Source: Clostridiaceae bacterium (lineage in GTDB: Bacteria; Bacillota; Clostridia; Oscillospirales; Acutalibacteraceae). From it: a stretch of 5,384 nt of DNA. Below the pieces are notes generated by a model. It saw nothing but the letters and a program-made list of their open reading frames with translations, ran no database searches and had not been told where the DNA came from. The stretch lies in assembly GCA_904502215.1 (NCBI GenBank), contig CAJGDQ010000077.1, positions 1-5,384 on the forward strand, read 5' to 3'. The translations under genes were made by a program, and so were the position numbers. Numbering within the stretch: position 1 is the first letter of the stretch; every line of letters starts with the position of its first letter. Of the stretch, positions 1 through 5,370 are shown one piece after another.

Positions 1-955
1 CCGGCTTCATTCTTCTAAGCTTTGCCTTCATTTCGGGAACGGTTATAGCCGAGCTTTCATCAAAGAAAATATTTGCCTTTGAAAGATTTTCGCCTGCTTG
101 AGCAAGTCTTGCCCACTCGTTATCGTCAAGGTCGCCCGTTCTTAGCTTTTCGCTCTTAATTCCTGCTTCGCTCGAAAGCATACGCTGAGCCAATTGGTCC
201 CTTGTCATCTCAAGTGAAAAGAAGCAAACAGTTTTACCCGTTCCAACGGCAACATTTCTAACAATATTTAAGGCAAACGAGGTTTTACCCATACCGGGAC
301 GGGCACCCAAAATAATAAGGTCGGACTTATTAAGACCTGTTATCATTTTATCAAGCGCTCCAATACCGGACGGAATGCCTATATAATCCTTGCGGGTTTC
401 GGGGTTTGCCATTTTCGCAAGGCGGTCATAGGTTTCATTCTCGATAACCGACTTGATATGAGTAAGACCGCTTATATCTCTGCCCTGGCGGATTTCATAA
501 ATTCTTTGTTCAGCCGAATCTAAAAGTCTTCCCGAATCAACCGCATTCTCATTAACATCTTTAATTATATCCTGAGCCGCAGTCATAAGCGAGCGAGCAT
601 AATAACGCTCTCTTATAATTGCAACATATGTAAGAACATTTGCGGCTGAAGGCACAGTTTGAACAAGCTGGGTAAGATAAGCCTTGCCACCCGCCTCATC
701 ATAAACGCCATCCTTCTTAAGCCTTTCAAGAAGCGAAACAAAGTCTATAGTTTGGCTAAGCTCATACATACTCGACATGGCGGTATAAATTTCTTTATGC
801 TGAGGGATATAAAAATACTCAGGCTTAACCGAAACCGCAATATCGCTTAAGCACTTGGGGTCGATAAGCACAGCTCCCAAAACCGCCTGTTCGGCCTCAA
901 CCGAATAAGGAAGTCTTGCGCCATCAAGATTATAAATCAATTTTTCATCACTCAT
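1..955 (-). CDS. dnaB: Replicative DNA helicase DnaB, C-terminus cut off by window edge
   Basis: This is the hexameric 5'-3' helicase that unwinds DNA at the replication fork and recruits primase. The first 318 residues are visible from ATG at 953-955, beginning MSDEKLIYNLDGARLPYSVE. Residues about 12-115 form the DnaB N-terminal domain, with the typical segment LPYSVEAEQAVLGA and, later, PEYFYIPQHKEIY. A linker leads into the RecA-like domain. Its Walker A motif GARPGMGKT is at residues 217-225 and the FFSLEM segment carries the catalytic Glu at 249. The 25-residue Lys224-Glu249 distance is what bacillary DnaB shows. Walker B and the arginine finger lie beyond the left edge; full-length proteins have about 440-450 residues. 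The start lies 1 nt after the rplI stop (TAATATG arrangement), with a weak AAAGG about 12 nt upstream inside rplI, so translational coupling is likely. No intein or frameshift is seen in the visible part. Confidence 0.97.
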   Translation of the reverse strand, partial: MSDEKLIYNLDGARLPYSVEAEQAVLGAVLIDPKCLSDIAVSVKPEYFYIPQHKEIYTAMSSMYELSQTIDFVSLLERLKKDGVYDEAGGKAYLTQLVQTVPSAANVLTYVAIIRERYYARSLMTAAQDIIKDVNENAVDSGRLLDSAEQRIYEIRQGRDISGLTHIKSVIENETYDRLAKMANPETRKDYIGIPSGIGALDKMITGLNKSDLIILGARPGMGKTSFALNIVRNVAVGTGKTVCFFSLEMTRDQLAQRMLSSEAGIKSEKLRTGDLDDNEWARLAQAGENLSKANIFFDESSAITVPEMKAKLRRMKP

Positions 956-956
956 A

Positions 957-1397
957 TTATTCGCAAACCTTTACATTTACTTTTGCCACAATACCCTGAT
1001 AAAGCTTGATTTCGGCGGTATATTCGCCAAAGTTCTTAATATCGGCAACATTCATTTTCTTTTTATCAATCTCTATGCCAAAGCTCTTCTTAATCTCTAA
1101 AGCTATTTCCTTAGAGGTTACTGAGCCGAAAAGTCTGCCGCCGGTTCCAGCCTTTGCTTTGATGGTAACGGTTTTGCCCTCAAGCTTCTCGGCAGTTTCC
1201 TTTGCAGCCTTGATTTCCTCGCTCTTATGATGAGCTCTTGCCTCTTCTTTGTTCTTAAGGTCGTTGAGGGCGGTGTTATCCGCCTCAACTGCTAATTTTT
1301 TAGGGAAAAGGAAGTTACGTGCATAGCCATCAGAAACATTGCAAAGCTCGCCTTTTTTACCGTGGCCTTTAACATCCGCTAATAATACAACTTTCAT
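957..1397 (-). CDS. rplI: 50S ribosomal protein L9
   Basis: L9 binds 23S rRNA near the L1 stalk and helps maintain reading frame during translation. The 146-residue length is normal for the family. The N-terminal globular domain (about 1-40) has the diagnostic run MKVVLLADVKGHGKKGE followed by VSDGYARNFLFPKKLAVEA. Residues about 41-75 are the charged connecting helix, rich in Lys, Glu and Ala. Residues about 76-146 are the C-terminal domain, with GRLFGSVTSKEI at 87-98. The ATG at 1395-1397 is preceded by AGGAG at 1406-1410 with 8 nt spacing, directly abutting the rnj stop codon. It is the middle gene of rnj-rplI-dnaB: 13 nt separate it from rnj and 1 nt from dnaB. Adjacency of rplI and dnaB is common in Firmicutes and supports both calls. 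Nothing looks odd. Confidence 0.98.
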   Translation of the reverse strand: MKVVLLADVKGHGKKGELCNVSDGYARNFLFPKKLAVEADNTALNDLKNKEEARAHHKSEEIKAAKETAEKLEGKTVTIKAKAGTGGRLFGSVTSKEIALEIKKSFGIEIDKKKMNVADIKNFGEYTAEIKLYQGIVAKVNVKVCE

Positions 1398-1410
1398 TCT
1401 AATTTCTCCT

Positions 1411-3189
1411 TTATACTTCCATTATTACGGGAAGAATCATCGGACTGCGTTTTGTTCTTGTGAACAGGAACTTAGAAACGCCATCCTTAATTCTAGTTTT
1501 TATCGTGTTATAATCTCTGACATTGTGGATATAGCATTTTTCAAGAATATCGCAAACAAGCTCCCTTATCTCATTCATAAGCTCTTCCGATTCCCTAACA
1601 TAAACAAATCCACGAGATACAACGTCAGGACCGGATACAACCTCTCTTGTATACCTATCAATCGAGAGGGCAACAACGATAATACCATCATCCGCCAAAT
1701 GCTTTCTATCTCTCAGCACTATGCTTCCAACATCGCCAACGCCAAGTCCATCAACCAAAACTCTGCCGGCAGGAACGGTCTCGGAGCATTTCATCTCCTT
1801 AGAAGAAACCTCTATAACGCTACCATTAGAGGAAAGCATTATATTCTCCTTGCTTATACCCATTTGCTCGGCCAAGAGAGCATGCTTATAAAGGTGCTTT
1901 TGCTCGCCATGAAGCGGAATAAAGTATTTAGGCTTTATAATGCTCATCATAAGTTTTAATTCTTCCTGACAAGCGTGGCCCGAAACGTGAACATCATACA
2001 TACTTTCATATACAACGTTAGCTCCCCTCTTCATAAGCTCGTTTATAACCTTGCCAACAAGCTTTTCGTTTCCGGGGATGGGGGTTGCCGAAATGATAAT
2101 CATATCACCTGGGATAATTTCAATTTGCCTATGGTCCGAAAATGCAACCCTATGAAGAGCCGATAAGGGCTCGCCCTGAGAACCTGTTGTTACAACAACA
2201 ATTTCTCCCGGCATATAATTATTGATTTCCGAAATATCTATAAGAACATTTTCGGGAACATTAAGGTATCCTAACTGCGCCGCAACAGTAACAACGTTGA
2301 GCATACTTCTGCCCGATACCGCAACCTTTCTCGAGCATTTTGCCGCCTCATCGATTATTTGCTGTATTCTATGGATATTCGATGAGAAGGTTGCAACTAT
2401 TATTCGGTGCCCCTCAGCCTTTTTGAAGAGATTGGAGAAAGAACCGCCAACAAGTCTTTCAGAGGCGGTATACCCCGGTCTTTCAGCGTTGGTTGAATCG
2501 GCAAGAAGTGCCAACACACCTTTTGAGCCATATTCAGCAAACTTACCCATATCAATAACATAGTCATCAATGGGGGTGGTATCAATCTTGAAATCGCCCG
2601 TATGAATAACCCTGCCCGCACCGCAGCTTATAGCAAAGCCAACCGCATCGGGAATAGAATGATTAACATGGATAAATTCAACCTGAAACTTTCCAAGCTC
2701 TATTTTCTCGCCCGCCTTAACGGTTATAAGCTTTGCGCTTTCGAGAAGCTTATGCTCCTTGAGCTTGCCTTCAATAAGGCCTACAGTTAGCCTTGTTGCA
2801 TAGATTGGAAGATTGAAGTTGCGAAGAAGATAAGGAATGGCTCCGATATGGTCCTCGTGTCCGTGGGTTACAACCATACCCTTGATTTTATCTTTGTTTT
2901 CGAGGATATACGTGAAATCAGGGATAACGATATCAATACCCGGCATATCTTCATCGGGGAAGGACATACCGCAGTCAACCAAAAACATATCTCCATCATA
3001 TTCATAAAGGGTTATGTTTTTTCCTATCTCACCAAGTCCGCCAAGTGGAATAATCCTAAGCGGTTTTTTAAGAGTTTCTCTTTTTGTATAGTTTTTTGTG
3101 TTTCTTTTATAATTAACATTCTTTTTTGTTTTTTGACTTGTGTTTTTTTGTCTTTGAGTGCTTGGCTTTTTAGCCATTTTTTCTTTCAT
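1411..3189 (-). CDS. rnj: Ribonuclease J (metallo-beta-lactamase/beta-CASP RNase)
   Basis: RNase J combines endonuclease and 5'-3' exonuclease activity and acts in mRNA decay and rRNA maturation in Firmicutes. From ATG at 3187-3189 it has 592 residues. The metallo-beta-lactamase signature HGHEDH is at 109-114. Further metal ligands are His177 (NHSIPDAVG), Asp199 (HTGDFK) and His427 (PLHGEQKHL), spaced as in Bacillus RNase J1. DSTNAERPG (about 231-239), ATFSSNIHRIQ, SGRSML, TGSQGEP and HVSGHA (401-406) mark the beta-CASP region and RNA pocket. The C-terminal domain ends PMILPVIMEV. A basic, low-complexity extension of about 42 residues (Lys/Arg/Asn/Thr/Gln) precedes the conserved start LRIIPLGGLGEIGKN, so the protein is longer than the usual roughly 555 residues. 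TTG at 3190-3192 is in frame, but ATG has better spacing from AAGGA at 3199-3203. I cannot tell J1 from J2 paralogues. Confidence 0.96.
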   Translation of the reverse strand: MKEKMAKKPSTQRQKNTSQKTKKNVNYKRNTKNYTKRETLKKPLRIIPLGGLGEIGKNITLYEYDGDMFLVDCGMSFPDEDMPGIDIVIPDFTYILENKDKIKGMVVTHGHEDHIGAIPYLLRNFNLPIYATRLTVGLIEGKLKEHKLLESAKLITVKAGEKIELGKFQVEFIHVNHSIPDAVGFAISCGAGRVIHTGDFKIDTTPIDDYVIDMGKFAEYGSKGVLALLADSTNAERPGYTASERLVGGSFSNLFKKAEGHRIIVATFSSNIHRIQQIIDEAAKCSRKVAVSGRSMLNVVTVAAQLGYLNVPENVLIDISEINNYMPGEIVVVTTGSQGEPLSALHRVAFSDHRQIEIIPGDMIIISATPIPGNEKLVGKVINELMKRGANVVYESMYDVHVSGHACQEELKLMMSIIKPKYFIPLHGEQKHLYKHALLAEQMGISKENIMLSSNGSVIEVSSKEMKCSETVPAGRVLVDGLGVGDVGSIVLRDRKHLADDGIIVVALSIDRYTREVVSGPDVVSRGFVYVRESEELMNEIRELVCDILEKCYIHNVRDYNTIKTRIKDGVSKFLFTRTKRSPMILPVIMEV

Positions 3190-3198
3190 CAAATAGTT

Positions 3199-3203
3199 TC
3201 CTT
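3199..3203 (-). promoter_or_regulatory. Ribosome binding site of rnj, decides the start
   Basis: Read on the minus strand this is AAGGA within AGAAAGGAAAC. It lies 9 nt before ATG (3187-3189) and 6 nt before the in-frame TTG (3190-3192). ATG is the stronger codon at an acceptable distance, so it is preferred. The choice changes the protein by one residue only. Confidence 0.7.
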
Positions 3204-3259
3204 TCTAAAGCTTCGTATGTATATATAATAAATTAGATATAATAACCCATAGTATATCT

Positions 3260-3288
3260 ATTTTAGTTTTTTATGGTAAAAATGTCAA
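3260..3288 (-). promoter_or_regulatory. SigA-type promoter for the rnj-rplI-dnaB operon
   Basis: On the minus strand the -35 box TTGACA (3283-3288) is a perfect match. The -10 box TAAAAT (3260-3265) has one mismatch to TATAAT, and the spacer is 17 bp. Transcription would start near 3253, giving a leader of about 60 nt that is very AT-rich (3190-3253). I see no convincing terminator or riboswitch fold in the leader. Because no terminator is visible between rnj, rplI and dnaB, this is the likely main promoter for all three. Confidence 0.75.
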
Positions 3289-3356
3289 GCGATTTATAAT
3301 ACTTTTATTATGCACAGCTTTTAGAAGTTTATATCAAAACATTTTCTCCGCATTTC

Positions 3357-3385
3357 TTGACAGTTTCTTAACAACAGGATATAAT
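3357..3385 (+). promoter_or_regulatory. Fully consensus SigA promoter for the response regulator
   Basis: TTGACA (3357-3362) and TATAAT (3380-3385) are both exact consensus hexamers with the optimal 17-bp spacer. Transcription would start near 3392, about 24 nt before the TTG start codon, so the leader is little more than the ribosome binding site. It diverges from the rnj promoter; the two -35 boxes are 68 bp apart, leaving room for operator sites. I find no clear direct repeat in that gap that I would name an operator. Confidence 0.85.
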
Positions 3386-3400
3386 AATCGTAACAAACAT

Positions 3401-3418
3401 AAAGGAGGGAATGCTTTG
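3401..3418 (+). promoter_or_regulatory. Strong ribosome binding site paired with a TTG start
   Basis: AAAGGAGGGA (3401-3410) contains GGAGG 7 nt before TTG at 3416-3418. An ATG at 3411-3413 sits only 2 nt after the site and is in another frame that stops within a few codons, so TTG is the start. It leads straight into the receiver domain's first strand (LPKIIIID). Confidence 0.85.
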
Positions 3419-4120
3419 CTGCCAAAAATTATTATCATAGATAAAGAACGCCAATCCAGAAAACTGCTTTGCCGCATTTTAAAGGAAACTTATGAGGTTA
3501 TCGAGGCCTCATCTTTTGCCGAGGGCTCTTCCCTTATAAACTCTCATTACCCCGATATGATAATAATTGACCCTCTAAGCCCTAAAACCGAAGGAATAAG
3601 CCTTATTTCCTCGGTTAGAGAATGGAGCGATTGCCCCATAATTGCCCTATCAGCAAATGCAACCGAATCGGCGGCTGTAAGTGCTATTTCGGCAGGGGCG
3701 GATGATTACATAAGAAAGCCCTTTTTTACCGAGGAATTATTGGTTAGAATCAAATCCAACTTCCGCAGAATTTCAGCAATTGCCGCCTCTAAGGGCATTA
3801 GTTTTTCGGATAAATATAAATGCGAGGATTTAACGGTTGAATTTGATACCCACAGCGTTTTCATAGAAAACCAAAGGGTGCATTTAACCCGCAACGAATT
3901 TAAAATTTTAAGCCTTCTTTGCCGCCACGCAGGAAAGGTTTTAACCTATGATTTCATTTTAAAATCGGTATGGGGCCCCAGAACCGCCAGTAACACAGGA
4001 ATTTTAAGGGTTAATATAACCAATCTTCGAAAAAAAATCGAAAAAAATCCGCTCAGCCCGAAATATGTTTTCACTGAAAACGGCATCGGTTACCGAGCGG
4101 CAAATAATGAAATTTTATGA
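3416..4120 (+). CDS. Orphan OmpR/PhoB-family response regulator, KdpE-like, atypical acidic pocket
   Basis: This is a two-domain DNA-binding transcription regulator of 234 residues. The receiver domain (about 3-118) has strand IIIID ending at Asp9, the probable phospho-acceptor Asp52 (PDMIIIDPLSP), switch Ser79 (IIALSA) and Lys101 in GADDYIRKPF. The winged-helix domain (about 135-228) reads HLTRNEFKILSLL, then GKVLTYDFILKSVWGP, then the recognition-helix region LRVNITNLRKKIE and the wing ENGIGYR. WSDCPIIALSA and VWGP...ENGIGYR resemble KdpE more than PhoB. The residue after Asp9 is Lys10, where Mg-binding Asp or Glu is usual, so phosphorylation may be weak or absent. No sensor kinase gene is present, and no kdp transport genes are visible. 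Translation starts at TTG behind a consensus promoter. Two long A tracts (4030-4037 and 4041-4047) lie late in the gene. The family call is firm; target genes and signal are unknown. Confidence 0.92.
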   Translation: MLPKIIIIDKERQSRKLLCRILKETYEVIEASSFAEGSSLINSHYPDMIIIDPLSPKTEGISLISSVREWSDCPIIALSANATESAAVSAISAGADDYIRKPFFTEELLVRIKSNFRRISAIAASKGISFSDKYKCEDLTVEFDTHSVFIENQRVHLTRNEFKILSLLCRHAGKVLTYDFILKSVWGPRTASNTGILRVNITNLRKKIEKNPLSPKYVFTENGIGYRAANNEIL

Positions 4121-4810
4121 TTCTAAGTAATGAATGAATTGCTTGCTTTGTGCTAAAGAAACATAGTCATCAGGAACTGCTATAATATGGTCTAAGAGCT
4201 TAACTCCAATGCTCGAGAGTGCTTTTGCAACCATTTTGGTTGCCTCTAAATCTTTGGTGGACGGAACGGCACTTCCTGTTGGATGGTTATGGGATATAAT
4301 AACCGCACTGGCTTTCCTTGAAATAACCGTTTCCAAAACATCTCTAAGCGGCACGCCAACAACTGCAATATCTCCCTCGCAAATCTTATCAAAGGCGATT
4401 ATATTTCCTGCAGCGTTAAGACTTGTTATGCAAAACACCTCTTTGTTATATGCGAAATGTCTCGCATGGACAAACTCGCCAATCTCATCAAAGTTATTAA
4501 ACTTCTTTATTTTCTTTTTCTCAGCAAGATAAACCCTTAAAATCGGAGATATAAGCTTAATAAGAGCAACACTGCTCTCACCCATTCCTTTAATCTTCAT
4601 AAGCTGAGCCGGTGTTGCATCAAGAACGCCGCTCAACGAGCCAAATTCTTTAATAAGGATATGAGCAAGCTCATTTGTATCCTTTCTTGGAATGGCATAA
4701 AACAAAAGCATTTCAAGGATTTTATGAGGCGGAGTATCAATATCGAAACCATTTGCTAAAAACTCTTTGCGAACTCTATCTCGATGTTCTTTATGCAAAT
4801 TTTCGCTCAT
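4115..4810 (-). CDS. radC: RadC-family JAMM/MPN+ domain protein (UPF0758)
   Basis: This is a 231-residue RadC-like protein. Residues about 1-90 hold the helical N-terminal part, including a helix-hairpin-helix-like segment MKIKGMGESSVALIKL near 71-86. Residues about 105-231 form the JAMM metalloprotease-like domain: Glu124 (NKEVFCITSLN), then HNHPTGSAVPSTKD at 174-187 with His174, His176 and Asp187 as metal ligands, then LLDHIIAV. All zinc-binding residues are intact. The biochemical role of the family is unsettled: the old DNA-repair link of radC in E. coli was traced to recG, and many members travel with mobile DNA. The ATG at 4808-4810 is chosen because GAGGT lies 7 nt upstream; an in-frame ATG at 4835-4837 has no good site. 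Its 3' end overlaps the convergent response regulator by 6 bp, and the four-helix-bundle gene lies 44 nt upstream. Confidence 0.93.
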   Translation of the reverse strand: MSENLHKEHRDRVRKEFLANGFDIDTPPHKILEMLLFYAIPRKDTNELAHILIKEFGSLSGVLDATPAQLMKIKGMGESSVALIKLISPILRVYLAEKKKIKKFNNFDEIGEFVHARHFAYNKEVFCITSLNAAGNIIAFDKICEGDIAVVGVPLRDVLETVISRKASAVIISHNHPTGSAVPSTKDLEATKMVAKALSSIGVKLLDHIIAVPDDYVSLAQSKQFIHYLES

Positions 4811-4817
4811 TTTCCTC

Positions 4818-4822
4818 ACCTC
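4818..4822 (-). promoter_or_regulatory. Ribosome binding site of radC, decides the start
   Basis: GAGGT on the minus strand lies 7 nt before ATG at 4808-4810, and a second GAGG (4814-4817) overlaps the gap. The alternative in-frame ATG at 4835-4837 has only an AGG directly touching it. The downstream start is therefore preferred and removes nine residues (MIKRYEVRK). Confidence 0.7.
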
Positions 4823-4854
4823 ATATCTTTTTATCATCCTATGCTAATTGAAAC

Positions 4855-5214
4855 TTATTTTTTATCTTGATTTCTCTTTGCAGTTGTTACAGAAGCAATA
4901 AGCTTCCTTCTTATAATTCCGCATTTGTTTTTTAAAACTTTATAAGTTTCATCACTTATCTTTTGTTTTCTATAAATCAATTCTAACCAATACTCCGTTT
5001 CAAAGCTTTCTTTTAAAGCTACCTCAAGCTTATGAATAAAATCCGCTCTACTTTGTGCATATTTTGCTTCATGCAAATTCGCCCCTATAGATGAGGAGGA
5101 TTTTAAGAGTTGGCTTATATAAACTCCGCAACCTTTTATATTTTCACACACATCAGAAACTTCTAAAGCAAAATCTATAGTTTCTTCTCTTAATTGGTTT
5201 TTTCCTTGCTCCAT
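4855..5214 (-). CDS. Four-helix-bundle protein (S23 / 23S rRNA intervening-sequence family)
   Basis: This small protein of 119 residues matches the four-helix-bundle family (Pfam 23S_rRNA_IVP, PF05635) in length and pattern. The conserved turn and third helix read SSSIGANLHEA (40-50), AQSRADFIHKLEVALKE (53-69) and ETEYWLELI (72-80). The last helix carries a basic tail. Relatives include proteins encoded in 23S rRNA intervening sequences and the Avd accessory protein of diversity-generating retroelements; members form small oligomers with basic surfaces thought to bind nucleic acid. No rRNA or reverse transcriptase gene is visible here, so it is free-standing. ATG at 5212-5214 follows AAGGAA by 6 nt; an in-frame TTG at 5236-5238 lies inside a hairpin and has no usable site. 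Immediately upstream is the ATATCGA hairpin array, and radC follows after 44 nt without a terminator. The family call is firm, the function unknown. Confidence 0.9.
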   Translation of the reverse strand: MEQGKNQLREETIDFALEVSDVCENIKGCGVYISQLLKSSSSIGANLHEAKYAQSRADFIHKLEVALKESFETEYWLELIYRKQKISDETYKVLKNKCGIIRRKLIASVTTAKRNQDKK

Positions 5215-5220
5215 TTTTTC

Positions 5221-5226
5221 TTCCTT
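5221..5226 (-). promoter_or_regulatory. Ribosome binding site of the four-helix-bundle gene
   Basis: AAGGAA on the minus strand, 6 nt before ATG at 5212-5214. It directly follows the last ATATCGA copy of the array and starts 8 nt after the stem at 5235-5249. A hairpin or a bound protein there could therefore influence initiation; that last point is inference. Confidence 0.7.
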
Positions 5227-5234
5227 TTCGATAT

Positions 5235-5249
5235 GCAATCCTTGATTGC
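5235..5249. repeat. 6-bp stem, 3-nt loop hairpin flanked by ATATCGA
   Basis: GCAATC (5235-5240) and GATTGC (5244-5249) form a perfect stem with loop CTT on the plus strand or AAG on the minus strand. On the minus strand it is flanked on both sides by ATATCGA. It sits 8 nt upstream of the AAGGAA ribosome binding site of the four-helix-bundle gene. It is not followed by a proper U-tract on either strand, so it is not read as a terminator. Confidence 0.75.
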
Positions 5250-5256
5250 TCGATAT

Positions 5257-5272
5257 TTTTGTTATAACAAAA
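5257..5272. repeat. Perfect 16-bp AT-rich palindrome
   Basis: TTTTGTTATAACAAAA is identical to its own reverse complement and occupies one slot between two CGATAT cores. It could extrude as a hairpin, bind a dimeric protein, or be part of a promoter (see the extended -10 candidate within it). Confidence 0.8.
5261..5269 (-). promoter_or_regulatory. Possible extended -10 element for the four-helix-bundle gene and radC
   Basis: On the minus strand TGTTATAAC fits an extended -10 (TGn then TATAAC, one mismatch to TATAAT). No good -35 box lies 16-18 bp upstream. Transcription would start near 5254 and the leader would carry only the 5235-5249 hairpin. The match falls inside the palindrome, so it may be coincidental; the real promoter may lie beyond the array and the window. 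Confidence 0.25.
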
Positions 5273-5300
5273 TCGATATGTTTTTCGCATTAGTTCAAAA

Positions 5301-5343
5301 CTCGATATGCTATAAATCTCGTTGCGAAAGGCAACATATCGAG
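5301..5343. repeat. Nested inverted repeat where the array flips orientation
   Basis: CTCGATATG (5301-5309) and CATATCGAG (5335-5343) are perfect 9-bp inverted arms. Inside them GTTGC (5321-5325) and GCAAC (5331-5335) form a second stem with loop GAAAG. The two stems share base 5335, so a joint fold has 8 plus 5 pairs with an unpaired bulge at about 5309-5320. This is the point at which the core motif changes direction. Confidence 0.75.
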
Positions 5344-5370
5344 TGCTTTGCACATATCGAGTCTCTTGAC
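5343..5370. repeat. Two successive mini-hairpins between ATATCGA copies
   Basis: GTGC-TTT-GCAC (5343-5353) and GTC-TCTT-GAC (5361-5370) fill the slots between the CATATCGA copies at 5335-5342, 5353-5360 and 5370-5377. The copies are spaced 18 and 17 bp apart. Each stem is too short to be convincing alone; the repeated arrangement is what supports them. Confidence 0.65.

Noticed and set aside
1339..1959. 206-codon plus-strand open frame opposite rnj and rplI
   Set aside because: It lies antisense to two well-supported genes, matches no family I recognise, and has no sensible ribosome binding site. It is a shadow frame.
3190..3253. Riboswitch or structured leader for rnj
   Set aside because: The leader is about 60 nt, very AT-rich, and shows only trivial 4-5 bp pairings.
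3416..4120. Naming the regulator KdpE outright
   Set aside because: The resemblance is in domain motifs only. No kdpD or kdpFABC genes are present and the acidic pocket is atypical, so a symbol would overstate the case.
4835..4837. Upstream ATG as the radC start
   Set aside because: It has only an adjoining AGG, whereas ATG at 4808-4810 has GAGGT at 7 nt.
5236..5238. TTG as start of the four-helix-bundle gene
   Set aside because: It falls inside the 5235-5249 hairpin, lacks a spaced ribosome binding site, and would add eight residues not typical of the family.
5235..5260. Rho-independent terminator formed by the GCAATC hairpin and the T run at 5256-5260
   Set aside because: The stem is short and not GC-rich, and the T run begins 6 nt after it on the plus strand, where no gene precedes it.
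5153..5353. 66-codon minus-strand frame across the array and the start of the four-helix-bundle gene
   Set aside because: It overlaps a better-supported gene in another frame and translates the repeat array; there is no family resemblance.
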